64,000 bases of DNA, from contig JADKEA010000023.1 in NCBI GenBank assembly GCA_016718275.1, positions 211,380 to 275,379 of the forward strand, read 5' to 3'. The first letter of the stretch is position 1. The number at the start of each line of letters is the position of its first letter. Below the pieces are notes generated by a model that ran no database searches, was not told where the DNA came from, and worked only from the letters and a program-made list of their open reading frames with translations. The DNA comes from Candidatus Villigracilis affinis (GTDB lineage: Bacteria > Chloroflexota > Anaerolineae > Anaerolineales > Villigracilaceae). Position numbers and translations under genes: made by a program. Shown here piece after piece: positions 1-8,869 of the stretch.

Positions 1-2
1 AT

Positions 3-1261
3 AATGCAGGCTTTAGCGGCATGGTGTTGGTTGACGGTTTTTCAACCTTTGCCAATGTGCTGCTTCTCGCCAGTGGGCTGCTGGGAATTGCGCTGGCCTT
101 CGGGTATACACGCCGCATGGGCATTGAGCGCGGCGAATATTACACCCTGCTTATTTTCAGCGTCTCAGGCATGATGTTGATGACCCAAGCCGCTGACCTG
201 ATCATTGTGTTCCTCGCGCTTGAGCTTCTTTCCATTCCGCTCTATGTGCTGGCCGCATTTGCCCGCCCCAATCCTCAATCTCAGGAAGCGGGTGTCAAAT
301 ACTTCCTGCTGGGTGCTTTCGCAACTGGATTTGTTGTATACGGAACCGCCCTCGTTTTTGGAGCGACTGGAACCACATCCCTAAGTGGGATTTTCTACGC
401 CGTTTCAAACGGAGCCTCGATCCTGCTTCTGACCATTGGGGCTGCTCTCATCCTTGTCGGTTTCGGTTTCAAGGTTGCGGCTGTTCCCTTCCACATGTGG
501 ACTCCAGATGTATATGAAGGCGCTCCTACTGCTGTGACGGCTTTCATGTCCTCGGGCGCGAAGATCGCTGGCTTTGCCGCTTTATTGCGCGTGTTCTCCA
601 CTGCATTCCCAGCCCTTTCCACAGATATCTCTGATATTCTCTGGGTATTTGCCGCATTGACCATGGTGGTCGGTAACCTCACTGCCATTTCGCAGACGAA
701 CATCAAGCGCATGCTGGCATATTCCAGCATTGCACATGCAGGGTATATCCTCATGGCGTTCGTTCCTTATGGCAATCAGGAAGTCGGATCCGTTTCGGTT
801 GCGGCAGGCTTGTTCTATCTTGTAACCTATGTGTTGACGAACTTCGGCACATGGGCGGTGGTCATCACCCTCGAAAAAGCGGAAGGCAAAGGGCTCGAGA
901 TCAACGATTATGCGGGCTCGCGAAAAAATATCCCGCTCTCGCCGCAGCCATGACCGTTTTCATGCTTTCGTTTATCGGCTTCCCTCCAACCCTTGGCATG
1001 GTCGGTAAGTTTTATCTCTTCCGCGCCGCGATCGCTGGCGGATATAACGGCCTTGCGATCATCGGTGTGGTGACATCGCTCATTTCAGCATACTACTATC
1101 TGCGTGTGGTGGTCACCATGTACATGCGTGAAGGCGACCCGACCATTGAGCGTGAACCCTGGCTTGGTGTCACCACTGCTGTGACCGCGATCGCAACCGT
1201 TGTGTTAAGTTTCGTTCCGCAGTTCCTGTTCCTGCTGGCAAGTACAGCGATAATTCGATAG
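3..1261 (+). CDS. nuoN: NADH-quinone oxidoreductase subunit N, 5'-partial, one frameshift
   Basis: Membrane subunit of respiratory complex I, one of the antiporter-like proton-pumping subunits. The reading frame is open from the window edge (N-A-G-F-S-G before the first Met at 21), so the start lies upstream. The sequence is hydrophobic throughout and carries the family's conserved stretch with 'VPFHMWTPDVYEGAPT' and, later, 'NIKRMLAYSSIAHAGY'. The frame breaks near 914-917: restoring one G in the GGG run joins '...NDYAG' to 'LAKKYPALAAAMTVF', the expected continuation, and the second part runs to the stop at 1261. I treat this as a one-base loss, probably a sequencing or assembly error. As the last gene of the nuo operon it is followed by a bidirectional terminator. 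Identity is very likely; whether the gene is intact in the cell is open. Confidence 0.93.
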
Positions 1262-1276
1262 ATTGGTTTTCAAATA

Positions 1277-1306
1277 AAAAGCGATGGCGTAACTGCCATC
1301 GCTTTT
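1277..1306. terminator. Bidirectional intrinsic terminator between convergent genes
   Basis: Perfect 12-bp inverted repeat AAAAGCGATGGC / GCCATCGCTTTT with a 6-nt loop. The A and T tracts allow termination in both directions, between nuoN and the minus-strand membrane gene. Confidence 0.9.
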
Positions 1307-1309
1307 CTG

Positions 1310-1756
1310 TTACAAATTTCCAATCGCAGAGCTTGGAGGATTGGGTTTAGAGAAGAATTTTCTTTTGATGATCTGAAAGAGAATGACGAGCGGGATAATC
1401 ACCAAAAGTGTCAACACAAAGCTGACCGCCAGTGAAATCCAAAAATATTTCGGGAAATATTCCAACGCGCCGTAGCCGAGGTCCTGGGCGGGGAGTTGAT
1501 TTCCCTGCGCATCCTCGCAATACCCGTAAAGAACCTTTTCTCCGGGATGAGTATAGGTGGTTTCCTCCCAACCGGTGACGAGTGTGGTACCCGGCGGGCA
1601 GGCAATCTCCTGCAGGATATCCTTGTCAAGAATGGGGACAGCCACCGTTGCGATGCATGCCAATGTCACAGCCAGCAGAGCAACTGTAAGGAGGAAGAGG
1701 GAAAGCCCTCCACAGCCGAAAAAAGTCTTCCATGCTCTATTTGAATTGTTCGACAT
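1310..1756 (-). CDS. Small two-TM membrane protein with external Cys-containing loop
   Basis: 148 residues, family not recognised. A first membrane segment lies at about residues 14-40 ('LSLFLLTVALLAVTLACIA') and a second at about 106-130. Between them is a roughly 65-residue presumably extracytoplasmic loop with a 'CPPGTTLV' motif and a second Cys ('YGYCEDAQG'), which may form a disulphide. The C-terminus is basic (KRKFFSK), fitting an inside orientation. The same layout (N-terminal TM, loop starting 'CPG', TM, KKK tail) recurs in the 139-residue protein at 18199-18618, so the two may belong to one lineage-specific family. It stands alone, convergent with nuoN. No function is proposed. Confidence 0.7.
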   Translation of the reverse strand: MSNNSNRAWKTFFGCGGLSLFLLTVALLAVTLACIATVAVPILDKDILQEIACPPGTTLVTGWEETTYTHPGEKVLYGYCEDAQGNQLPAQDLGYGALEYFPKYFWISLAVSFVLTLLVIIPLVILFQIIKRKFFSKPNPPSSAIGNL

Positions 1757-1844
1757 GTCACACCTTCCGAAAATAAATTAATGATTGAAAATATTGTAGG
1801 CTTTTTTTCATCCCCTTGAAATGGGATGAAGGTCAGGTGTTTGG

Positions 1845-1850
1845 TAGAAT
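1845..1850 (+). promoter_or_regulatory. -10 box of a leaderless promoter
   Basis: TAGAAT ends 7 nt before the ATG at 1858. Transcription would begin at or next to the start codon, and no ribosome binding site is present. A convincing -35 was not found. Confidence 0.5.
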
Positions 1851-1857
1851 ACCCCGC

Positions 1858-2523
1858 ATGCCGATCAAATCGAAAGACACTATTAAAGGGCGGGCCATTT
1901 ATGTGCTGGCCGTGATCGTACTGCTCAACATGATTTATCCGATCACGGCGGGGAACGACCCTGCAGCCTTGATTTTGTATCAGGTTTTGTACGCGGGGCT
2001 GTTCGTGGTTGGGATTGTCATCACCAGCGATAGCCGCGCGCACATCACCTGGTCGATCGCCATTGCGGTGGTCTGGTTGATCGCGGCGGTTCTATATGCG
2101 CTTGACCCCACCAATGCCTGGAAGATTCAGATCACTTATTTGATCTTGCTGGTTTATCACGTAATGATCGTCTCGGTTTTGATGCGCTATATTTTCACCG
2201 CGGAATCCGTCACGGCTGACGTGATCTACGCCGCTTGTGCTGTCTACTTCCTGCTCTCCTTCTTCTTTGTCCCCATTTATGGCATGCTGGAGACCGCCAT
2301 CCCCGGCTCGTTTGTAGATAATACCCTCGGCGCGCCCGTCCAGTGGCAGCAATTCGTGTATTACAGCCTGATCACCCTCAGCACGGCGGGGTATGGGGAT
2401 GTACTTCCCGCGAGTATGTGGGCGAGGATGCTGGCGGGCATCGAGGTCACAGTAGGCGTGCTTTATGTGGCTATTTTGGTGGCGCGGCTCGTCAGTCTGT
2501 ATGACATTCAGCGCAAACGCTGA
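1858..2523 (+). CDS. Voltage-gated-type K+ channel-like membrane protein
   Basis: 221 residues from the ATG at 1858; an upstream in-frame TTG at 1816 would extend it, but the -10 box at 1845-1850 would then lie inside the gene. Six hydrophobic segments are visible. Between the fifth and sixth lies a pore loop with 'TLSTAGYGDVLP', matching the K+ selectivity-filter pattern T-x-G-Y-G-D of Ion_trans_2 channels. There is no cytoplasmic RCK/TrkA-N domain, and the protein ends in a short basic tail (DIQRKR). It is a predicted inner-membrane cation channel forming a tetramer. The first four segments show no regular Arg ladder, so voltage sensing is doubtful. It is monocistronic and followed by the tRNA promoter. 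Confidence 0.8.
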   Translation: MPIKSKDTIKGRAIYVLAVIVLLNMIYPITAGNDPAALILYQVLYAGLFVVGIVITSDSRAHITWSIAIAVVWLIAAVLYALDPTNAWKIQITYLILLVYHVMIVSVLMRYIFTAESVTADVIYAACAVYFLLSFFFVPIYGMLETAIPGSFVDNTLGAPVQWQQFVYYSLITLSTAGYGDVLPASMWARMLAGIEVTVGVLYVAILVARLVSLYDIQRKR

Positions 2524-2536
2524 TGCCGCTTTTTTG

Positions 2537-2564
2537 TTGACACACTTTTTCTTTGCGGTATAAT
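2537..2564 (+). promoter_or_regulatory. Sigma-70 promoter of the tRNA gene
   Basis: Consensus TTGACA (2537-2542), 16-nt spacer, consensus TATAAT (2559-2564), 22 nt upstream of the tRNA. This is the best match to the sigma-70 consensus in the window. Confidence 0.9.
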
Positions 2565-2586
2565 ACCGCTCGCAAGTTTGGTGAAT

Positions 2587-2658
2587 GGCTCCGTAGCTCA
2601 ATGGCAGAGCAGTTGCCTCTTAAGCAATTGGTTGAGGGTTCGAATCCCCCCGGAGTCA
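2587..2658 (+). tRNA. tRNA-Lys (anticodon CUU)
   Basis: A 72-nt cloverleaf: acceptor GGCTCCG pairs with CGGAGTC (one G-U), D arm GCTC/GAGC, anticodon stem GTTGC/GCAAT, loop CTCTTAA with CTT at positions 34-36, five-base variable loop, T arm GAGGG-TTCGAAT-CCCCC, discriminator A. CCA is not encoded. One A-C mismatch sits in the second pair of the T stem. The anticodon-arm sequence resembles bacterial tRNA-Lys, and the CUU anticodon reads AAG. Confidence 0.92.
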
Positions 2659-2664
2659 CAGGCG

Positions 2665-2700
2665 GAAGTCCGATTTTGAAGAATCGGACTTCAAGTTTTT
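2665..2700 (+). terminator. Intrinsic terminator of the tRNA gene
   Basis: Perfect 11-bp stem GAAGTCCGATT / AATCGGACTTC (2665-2675 and 2682-2692) with loop TTGAAG, followed by a T tract. The remaining 250 nt to the next gene hold only the promoter at 2916-2945. Confidence 0.88.
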
Positions 2701-2915
2701 AAAACAGATTTGTTTTTATGCGCCTGAGGAAATGAAATTTGGATGAATATGTTTCGGGGAAACTGATGTTTGGGATGTTGAACCCAGATCAACGGAAGTG
2801 CGAAGCGTCGATTGCGCATAACAATCCCGTGTTTCAATTAATGCAAAAAATCATGGTTTTCGAACGATCCTGCGCATTTCCGCTTAGAGGCATATGAGAG
2901 ATTGAAAACCCCTGC

Positions 2916-2945
2916 TTGACTTTGATTTCATGAAAATGGTAATAT
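2916..2945 (+). promoter_or_regulatory. Promoter of the TPR operon
   Basis: TTGACT (2916-2921), 18-nt spacer, TAATAT (2940-2945). The predicted start of transcription is about 2952, which gives either a leaderless ATG at 2954 or a 27-nt leader to the ATG at 2981. Confidence 0.7.
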
Positions 2946-2980
2946 AAAAAACGATGTATCTAAAAGGAAGTAAGTGGAGT

Positions 2981-4231
2981 ATGAATCGCAGGCGGACCCG
3001 CCCGAATTGGTTCCGCATTATTTTATTGTGCCTGTTGGTCTTGGGTGCCTCCTACGTGAATCGATTTGTGATTGCAGCGCGGCCCTCACCATTTTTACCG
3101 ACCCCCACACCCACGCGTTCGCCCGAATCGTTCGTCACCGAGGCGCAGGAATATTTCAAGCAGGGACAGCTGCTTCGCGCGATCGAATCTTATCAAGAGG
3201 CGATCTTGTCGCGGCCTGATGACCCAACCGTATATGTGGCGCTTGCCCAGACCCAGGTTTTTGCAGGTGAGTATGAAGATGCGCAGCAAAGCGCCGAAAG
3301 TGCGATTCTGCTTAATAATGCAAATTCGATGGCGCATGCTGTGCTTGCCTGGTCATTGGGCGAGCAGGGAGAATATATAGAAGCGGAAGACAGCATTGAG
3401 CGCGCGCTGACACTTGACCCCAATAACGCGCTTGCGCATGCCTATTACGTGGAGATCCTTGTGGATTCAGGCTCCTTCGATGTGATCGAAAAAGCGATTG
3501 ATGAATCAAGGATTGCTGTGGCGCTAGCCCCCAACACCCTCGAGACCCATCGCGCGCGCGGGCTTATCCTCGAAGCTGTCGGCGAATATGAGGAAGCCAT
3601 TCGCGAATACCAGTTTGCCATCGATATCAACCCCAAAATCGCCGACCTGTATCTTTCGCAGGGAATCAATTTTCGCGCGATGGGCAGTTATGAAGATGCG
3701 ATCACCGCTTTCTCGAATGCCGATGCGCTTAACCCCGAAGACCCTACGCCTGATTTTCTCACCTCGCGTACCTATGCCACGCGTGGTGAATTTGGAAAAG
3801 CCATGCAATATGCCGAACAGGCGGTTGCAAATGACGGTGCGGATACGAATCTGCGCGGGAATCTTGGCGTGATGTATTATCGCAATGGATATTGGACCGA
3901 AGCCCTTGCAGAATTTGATTATGTGATCAACGGCGGTTTTACGCAGGATGGCACCCCGATCAAGGCGCTGCCGCTTGTGCCCAACAATGTGCGTCTTGCC
4001 GAATATTATTTCACCTATGGCCTCGCACTTGCGCGCACCAACAAATGCGGCGATGCGCTGAACATTGCACGCACCATTCTGGAACGCATCCCTGCTGATG
4101 AACTGGCTGTGGAAAATGCCAATGCGATCATCAGCAAATGCGAACAGAATCTGGTGCAGACGCCAGAACCGCTTCCCACTTCGCCCGAAGCTGCTCCTGT
4201 TTCGACGGAAACTCCCACACCGACACCATGA
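2981..4231 (+). CDS. Membrane-anchored TPR-repeat protein
   Basis: 416 residues from the ATG at 2981, chosen because AAGGAAG lies 10 nt upstream; an ATG at 2954 in frame could be a leaderless start. A basic N-terminus (NRRRTRPNW) leads into one TM helix at about residues 11-30, a short Pro-Thr linker ('PTPTPTRSPE'), and then seven to eight tetratricopeptide repeats with the usual A-x-x-x-Y and P-x-x-x-x-A-x-x-x-L pattern. A Thr-Pro tail follows. The TPR region is predicted to sit outside the membrane and act as a protein-interaction scaffold. Its stop overlaps the start of the next TPR gene by 4 nt (ATGA), so the two are translationally coupled. The partner is unknown. Confidence 0.82.
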   Translation: MNRRRTRPNWFRIILLCLLVLGASYVNRFVIAARPSPFLPTPTPTRSPESFVTEAQEYFKQGQLLRAIESYQEAILSRPDDPTVYVALAQTQVFAGEYEDAQQSAESAILLNNANSMAHAVLAWSLGEQGEYIEAEDSIERALTLDPNNALAHAYYVEILVDSGSFDVIEKAIDESRIAVALAPNTLETHRARGLILEAVGEYEEAIREYQFAIDINPKIADLYLSQGINFRAMGSYEDAITAFSNADALNPEDPTPDFLTSRTYATRGEFGKAMQYAEQAVANDGADTNLRGNLGVMYYRNGYWTEALAEFDYVINGGFTQDGTPIKALPLVPNNVRLAEYYFTYGLALARTNKCGDALNIARTILERIPADELAVENANAIISKCEQNLVQTPEPLPTSPEAAPVSTETPTPTP

Positions 4232-5652
4232 ACATCTACCAAAAACGCGACATCTTTCGACGGCGGGGGGAGATCAACGTTTACCGTATGTTCTTCTGGA
4301 CCACTTTGATCCTTGGAGGCATTTGGTTGATTCGCTCTGTGCAGAGCGGCGATGTCAAGCCTTTGTTCTATCCCACGCCCACGCCCACGCGGTTCGCGCT
4401 TTCTTATGCTCTCGAAGGCGATGCGCAATTTACCGCAGGGGAATTGGATGCTGCCATCACCGCTTACGGTGAAGCCGCGAAAGTGGACCCCACCAACGCC
4501 AAGCTGCTGGCAGACCTTGCGCGCATCCAGACCTATTCATCCGCGATGATGGTGAGTGATGCGGATACCAAGGTGCGTCTGGCGGAGGCGCTTGCTTCTG
4601 CCGAACAGGCGGTTGCCCTTTCACCTGATGACAGCTATGCCCAGTCTGTTTATGCCTTTGTTCTGGATTGGAATGCCAACCCCGTGCTTGTTCCCGATGA
4701 AAGGGAAGTGCAGCGCCTGTTGACCAAGGCCAATGGCGCCGCTGTGCGTGCCTTGCAACTGGACCCTAACAACACCCGCGCTTTGGCTTTCTACGCAGAG
4801 ATTCTGGTCGACCAGCAAAAATGGACAAATGCCCAGCAGATCATCGACCAGGCATTGGAGCGTGACCCATCCTTGATGGATGTGCATCGGGTGCATGCGT
4901 ATGTGCTTGAGTCGTTGGGCGAATATGCGCTTGCCATTGAGGCCTATGACCGTGCGATCAACATCGCTCCCAATTTAACATTTTTACATATTCGGGCGGG
5001 TGCGAACTACCGTATCCTTGCTTTTAACAGTCCCAATGAAGAAGTACAGACCCAGCTTTTTGAAAAATCGCTGGAGTATTTCGACAGGGCGGCAACCATC
5101 AATGACCAGTTGGGGATCAATGATCCTGCGCCATATCTTTCCATTGCAAAGACCTATTCGCAGATGGGGCAATTCTTTATCGCCATCCGTAACGTGCAAA
5201 AGACGATCGAGTTCCAACCTGACAAGGCGGAGTTCTATGGCGAGTTGGGCGTGTTGTATCACAAGAATCGTAACTATGAGACCGGTATTCTTGCGCTGAA
5301 GTGTGCCATCCGCGGCTGTAATCAGGACGAATCCTGTGAGGGGCGCGGCGGCTGTGGGAATAGCGATGTCCCTGCAGATGTATCAGGCCTGCCACTTACT
5401 TCCAACACGGTCTATTATTATGATATTTATGCCTCCGAACTGGCGGCTTTGAGCACCCCGTCGAAGAGCTATTGTGGGGAGGCGCTGGATATTGCCAGCG
5501 AGATCGAAGCTTCGGAATTTGACAACGACCCGAACATCGCCGCCGATATCGTTGTGGTGCGGACGATCTGCTCCACTTTAAATGATGCCCCCGCTGCAGG
5601 TGCGGAAGGAACCCCGTCGGCCACAGACACAGTGCCGACCGCCGCTCCTTGA
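4228..5652 (+). CDS. Membrane-anchored TPR-repeat protein (coupled partner)
   Basis: 474 residues. The ATG at 4228 overlaps the upstream stop as ATGA. The layout repeats that of the previous gene: Arg-rich N-terminus (KRDIFRRRGE), one TM at about residues 19-36, linker 'YPTPTPTRFALS', TPR repeats, and a low-complexity Ser/Thr/Ala/Pro tail ending 'TVPTAAP'. Between the last TPR units is an insert rich in Cys and Gly ('GCNQDESCEGRGGCGN') not found in the neighbour. The shared anchor and linker suggest an old tandem duplication, after which the repeats diverged. A scaffold role outside the membrane is inferred only from the fold. Confidence 0.82.
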   Translation: MNIYQKRDIFRRRGEINVYRMFFWTTLILGGIWLIRSVQSGDVKPLFYPTPTPTRFALSYALEGDAQFTAGELDAAITAYGEAAKVDPTNAKLLADLARIQTYSSAMMVSDADTKVRLAEALASAEQAVALSPDDSYAQSVYAFVLDWNANPVLVPDEREVQRLLTKANGAAVRALQLDPNNTRALAFYAEILVDQQKWTNAQQIIDQALERDPSLMDVHRVHAYVLESLGEYALAIEAYDRAINIAPNLTFLHIRAGANYRILAFNSPNEEVQTQLFEKSLEYFDRAATINDQLGINDPAPYLSIAKTYSQMGQFFIAIRNVQKTIEFQPDKAEFYGELGVLYHKNRNYETGILALKCAIRGCNQDESCEGRGGCGNSDVPADVSGLPLTSNTVYYYDIYASELAALSTPSKSYCGEALDIASEIEASEFDNDPNIAADIVVVRTICSTLNDAPAAGAEGTPSATDTVPTAAP

Positions 5653-5759
5653 TGATTTTTCGGGGTGGGAATGCTTAGTGAGACCGAATCAGCGTTCGGT
5701 TAGGCGGGGAGGCGAATGTTGGCATCCATCAGAGTTTTGTAAGAATTTATACAATCCCC

Positions 5760-5788
5760 TTGACTTGACCAATTTAACTAGGTAATAT
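5760..5788 (+). promoter_or_regulatory. Sigma-70 promoter of groESL
   Basis: TTGACT (5760-5765), 17-nt spacer, TAATAT (5783-5788). The expected transcription start falls at the left edge of the CIRCE element, the classical arrangement for HrcA repression. Confidence 0.82.
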
Positions 5789-5793
5789 TGCAA

Positions 5794-5820
5794 TTAGCAC
5801 TCGCAAGTATTGAGTGCTAA
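5794..5820 (+). promoter_or_regulatory. CIRCE operator (HrcA binding site)
   Basis: Exact match to the CIRCE consensus TTAGCACTC-N9-GAGTGCTAA. HrcA is known to repress groESL through this element. The site lies directly after the -10 box, about 46 nt before groES. hrcA itself is not in the window. Confidence 0.97.
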
Positions 5821-5866
5821 TTCTGTGCTTATTCAAAAAATTCAAATCTCTTAATGGAGGCAGGAA

Positions 5867-6166
5867 ATGGCTAAACAACTCTCATTTAAACCCTTGGGCG
5901 GCCGCGTGTTGGTCGAGCCCATCGAGCAGGAAGAAGTAACCGCTGGCGGTATCGTTCTTCCTGAAACCGCAAAGGAAAAACCCCAACAGGGCAAGATTTT
6001 GGCGGCTGGCCCCGGCGACCGCAATGACAAGGGCGATCGCATCGCCATGGATGTGAAGGCTGGCGATACCGTGCTTTTCGCCAAGTACTCCGGCACCGAA
6101 GTGAAGATCGATGGCAAGAAATTGCTCATCATGCGCGAGAGCGACCTTCTCGGTATTGTCGGTTAA
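5867..6166 (+). CDS. groES: Co-chaperonin GroES
   Basis: 99 residues, a normal length for Hsp10. It caps the GroEL chamber during ATP-driven folding in the cytoplasm. The sequence shows the family opening 'KPLGGRVLVEPIEQEE', the mobile loop 'TAGGIVLPETAKEKPQQG' that contacts GroEL, and the closing 'IMRESDLLGIV'. GGAGG lies 6 nt before the ATG. It is followed 27 nt later by groEL in one operon under CIRCE/HrcA control. Confidence 0.97.
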   Translation: MAKQLSFKPLGGRVLVEPIEQEEVTAGGIVLPETAKEKPQQGKILAAGPGDRNDKGDRIAMDVKAGDTVLFAKYSGTEVKIDGKKLLIMRESDLLGIVG

Positions 6167-6193
6167 TCCCAATAGAAAAAAAGGAAGTGAACC

Positions 6194-7855
6194 ATGGCTG
6201 CTAAACAAATTGTATTTTCAGAAGATGCTCGCCGTAAGCTTAAGAACGGCATGACTGTTGTTGCGAACGCTGTTTCTGCAACCCTTGGCCCCAAAGGCCG
6301 CAATGTGGCAATCGACCGCAAGTTCGGTTCCCCCACCATCACTCACGACGGTGTTTCCGTTGCGAAGGAAATCGAACTCGAAGATCCTTTCGAGAACATG
6401 GGCGCCCAGCTCCTCAAGGAAGCTGCCCAGAAGACCAATGACATCGCCGGTGACGGTACAACCACCTCCACCGTTTTGGCTTATGCCATCGTAACCGAAG
6501 GCCTCAAGGCTCTTGAAGCTGGTTACAACCCGATGCTCCTCAAGAAGGGCATTGAGCTCGCCACCGAGACCATCGTGACCGAACTCAAGAAGAATTCCGT
6601 CAAGATCGATACCCGCGAAGAGATCGCTTCCGTAGCGACCAACTCTGCCGCAGATGTTGAGATCGGCGAATTGATCGCAGACGTGATGGACAAGGTCGGC
6701 AAAGACGGCGTTATCACCGTTGAAGAATCCAAGACCATGCAGTTCGAAACCGAATTCGTCGAAGGTATGCAGTTCGACCGCGGTTATCTCTCCCCCTACT
6801 TCATCACCAACGGCGACCAGATGGAAGCCCAGATCAGCGACGCTTATGTCTTGATCTATGACAAGAAAATCTCCGCTGCACAGGACATCGTTCCTTTGCT
6901 CGAAAAACTCGTTCAGCTCGGCAAGCGCGAACTCGTCATCATCGCTGAAGATGTTGACGGCGAAGCTCTCGCTACCTTGATCTTGAACAAGATCCGCGGC
7001 ATGCTCAACGTGCTCGCCATCAAGGCCCCTGGCTTTGGTGATCGCCGCAAGGCCATGCTTCAGGATATCGCCGCCCTCACCGGTGGACAGGTCATCTCTG
7101 AAGAGACCGGCCGCAAGCTCGAATCCGCCACTGTTGCCGACCTCGGCCGCGCTGAGAAGGTTGTCTCTGACAAAGAGAACACCACCGTCATCGGCGGCAA
7201 GGGCAAGAAGAGCGAAATCGAAGGTCGCATCAAGGAAATCCGCATCGAGATGGACAAGAGCACCAGCGATTACGACAAGGAAAAACTTCAGGAACGTCTC
7301 GCCAAGCTCAGCGGTGGTGTTGCCATCATCCGCGTAGGCGCCGCGACCGAAACTGAAATGAAGGAAAAGAAGCACCGCGTGGAAGATGCTCTCTCTGCCG
7401 CTCGCGCCGCAGTTGAAGAAGGCATCGTCCCTGGTGGTGAGATCTCCCTCATCAACGCCGCTGGCAAACTCGATAAACTCGCCAAGGCTCATGCCGATGA
7501 CGAGAACGAAGAGATCAAAGTCGGCATCAACATCGTCAAGAAGGCTCTCGAAGCCCCGATCCGCAAGTTGGCTTCCAACGCTGGCCAGGATGGCTCCGTC
7601 ATCATCGACACCGTCCGCCGCACCGCCTCCGAGAAGAAGAACCCGAACATCGGCTTCAACGTCCTCACCGGCGAATACACCGACATGATCAAAGCTGGTG
7701 TGATCGATCCCGTGAAGGTGGTTCGTGGCGCTCTCGAAAACGCCGCTTCCATCGCCGCGATGATCCTCACCACCGACGTGCTCATCACCGATGTACCCGC
7801 GAAGGAAAACGCTCCTGCCATGCCTCCTGGCGGCATGGGCGGCATGGATTACTAA
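6194..7855 (+). CDS. groEL: Chaperonin GroEL
   Basis: 553 residues, a full-length group I chaperonin. The ATP-site motif 'GDGTTTSTVLAYAI' has Ser where most GroELs have Ala. The N-terminal 'TLGPKGRNVAIDRKFG' and the C-terminal tail ending 'GGMGGMDY' are typical. The ribosome binding site is AAGGAAGTGA. Codon use is strongly biased to C-ending codons, as in the SLH genes further on, which fits very high expression. It is cotranscribed with groES and terminated by the hairpin at 7877. Confidence 0.98.
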   Translation: MAAKQIVFSEDARRKLKNGMTVVANAVSATLGPKGRNVAIDRKFGSPTITHDGVSVAKEIELEDPFENMGAQLLKEAAQKTNDIAGDGTTTSTVLAYAIVTEGLKALEAGYNPMLLKKGIELATETIVTELKKNSVKIDTREEIASVATNSAADVEIGELIADVMDKVGKDGVITVEESKTMQFETEFVEGMQFDRGYLSPYFITNGDQMEAQISDAYVLIYDKKISAAQDIVPLLEKLVQLGKRELVIIAEDVDGEALATLILNKIRGMLNVLAIKAPGFGDRRKAMLQDIAALTGGQVISEETGRKLESATVADLGRAEKVVSDKENTTVIGGKGKKSEIEGRIKEIRIEMDKSTSDYDKEKLQERLAKLSGGVAIIRVGAATETEMKEKKHRVEDALSAARAAVEEGIVPGGEISLINAAGKLDKLAKAHADDENEEIKVGINIVKKALEAPIRKLASNAGQDGSVIIDTVRRTASEKKNPNIGFNVLTGEYTDMIKAGVIDPVKVVRGALENAASIAAMILTTDVLITDVPAKENAPAMPPGGMGGMDY

Positions 7856-7876
7856 ACCAATCCGTCAACAAATTTG

Positions 7877-7910
7877 TAGAGACACGGCATTGCCGTGTCT
7901 CTATGTTTTT
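7877..7910 (+). terminator. Palindrome acting as groESL terminator
   Basis: TAGAGACACGGC / GCCGTGTCTCTA (7877-7888 and 7892-7903), perfect 12-bp stem with loop ATT, then TGTTTTT. From memory, palindromes of the form GTAGAGAC...GTCTCTA occur as dispersed repeats in other bacterial genomes, so it may also be a copy of a repeat family. Only one copy was seen here. Confidence 0.85.
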
Positions 7911-7914
7911 AATA

Positions 7915-7920
7915 TATAAT
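7915..7920 (+). promoter_or_regulatory. Leaderless -10 box of the parvulin gene
   Basis: Consensus TATAAT ends 7 nt before the ATG at 7928, with no ribosome binding site between. It lies directly behind the groESL terminator. Confidence 0.65.
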
Positions 7921-7927
7921 TCCACGA

Positions 7928-8815
7928 ATGTCTTCAAAACCCCGTTTTTTTGCTCAATTGACTCTGGCTTTTGTTTTGGGATTAAGTGCCTGCGCTTCGC
8001 TCGGGACCTCGAGCACGCCCACTCTCGAATTGCCGACTTCCACGCCTTTGCCTCCCACTGCCACTCCGCCGCCTTCTGTGGCGACTGTGAATGGGGAATA
8101 CATCACCATCGCTGAATTTCAATCTGAACTGGAGCGTTATAAAGCCGCACAAACCGCGCTGGGACTCTCCTTCACGGATGAAGATGCAGGCAAAGCTGTG
8201 CTTGAAGATTTGATCGCGCAGGTTTTGTTGTCACAAGCTGCCAGAGCGGCGAATTTCACTTTGACAGAAGCAGACTTACAGTCGAGGATTGATGCGCTGG
8301 CCGCTCAACTGGGAAGCGCCGATGCGTTAAGTCAATGGCAGTCGGCTCATGGCTATGACGATGCTTCCTTCCGCTTTGCACTGAAGCGTTCCATCGAAGC
8401 AGCGTGGATGCGTGACAAAATCATTGCGGATGTTCCAACCGTTGTTGAACAAATTCACGTCCGCCAGATTTTGACCTATAATGAGGTCGACGCGCGTGCG
8501 GCGTTGGATGAGATCAAGGCTGGCGCAGATTTCGATGAGAAGGCCGCATTCTTTGACCCGGTCACTTTCGGTGAGTTGGGCTGGGTGCCGCGCGGTTACC
8601 TGCTCGACCCGTTGGCGGATGAAGCGTTGTTTGCCTTACAACCAGGCATGTATACGGATGTCATCGCGACAGATGCGGGATTTCATATTTTCAAAGCCGT
8701 TGAACGCGGCGAGCACCCGCTCACGCCCGATGCCCTGTTGACCGTGCAGGAACTTGCGGTTCATACCTGGCTTGCAGAACAGCGCGCAAAAAGCGAGATC
8801 ACTTTAATTCCCTAG
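7928..8815 (+). CDS. Parvulin-type peptidyl-prolyl isomerase lipoprotein
   Basis: 295 residues. A lipoprotein signal peptide ends in lipobox 'LSAC' (Cys at about residue 22), followed by a Thr/Pro-rich spacer. Residues about 45-165 match the SurA/PrsA N-terminal chaperone helical region ('VNGEYITIAEFQSELERYK...'). Residues about 175-265 are a rotamase (PpiC) domain: 'IHVRQILTYNEVDARAALDEIKAG' and 'GELGWVPRG'. A short helix returns to the N-domain at the end. Its likely role is folding of exported proteins outside the membrane. Such a foldase would suit an organism exporting many SLH proteins, but no direct link is shown. Confidence 0.88.
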   Translation: MSSKPRFFAQLTLAFVLGLSACASLGTSSTPTLELPTSTPLPPTATPPPSVATVNGEYITIAEFQSELERYKAAQTALGLSFTDEDAGKAVLEDLIAQVLLSQAARAANFTLTEADLQSRIDALAAQLGSADALSQWQSAHGYDDASFRFALKRSIEAAWMRDKIIADVPTVVEQIHVRQILTYNEVDARAALDEIKAGADFDEKAAFFDPVTFGELGWVPRGYLLDPLADEALFALQPGMYTDVIATDAGFHIFKAVERGEHPLTPDALLTVQELAVHTWLAEQRAKSEITLIP

Positions 8816-8840
8816 TGTAAATGCAACCTTGCAGTTGCCA

Positions 8841-8849
8841 TGATATAAA
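8841..8849 (+). promoter_or_regulatory. Extended -10 promoter
   Basis: TGATATAAA (extended -10 TGn plus TATAAA) ends 20 nt before the ATG at 8870. GGAG at 8859-8862 serves as ribosome binding site. No clear -35. Confidence 0.45.
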
Positions 8850-8869
8850 GTTGTCATTGGAGTTGTGTA

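Noticed and set aside
914..917. Programmed frameshifting in nuoN
   Set aside because: There is no slippery heptamer or downstream structure of note, nuoN is not known for recoding, and the other one-base losses in this window favour a sequence error.
1816..1857. TTG start extending the K+ channel gene by 14 codons
   Set aside because: A -10 box with correct leaderless spacing lies inside the extension, and the added residues are not hydrophobic or family-like.
5683..5700. ACCGAA...TTCGGT hairpin as terminator of the TPR operon
   Set aside because: The stem is only 6 bp and is followed by GC-rich sequence without a T tract.
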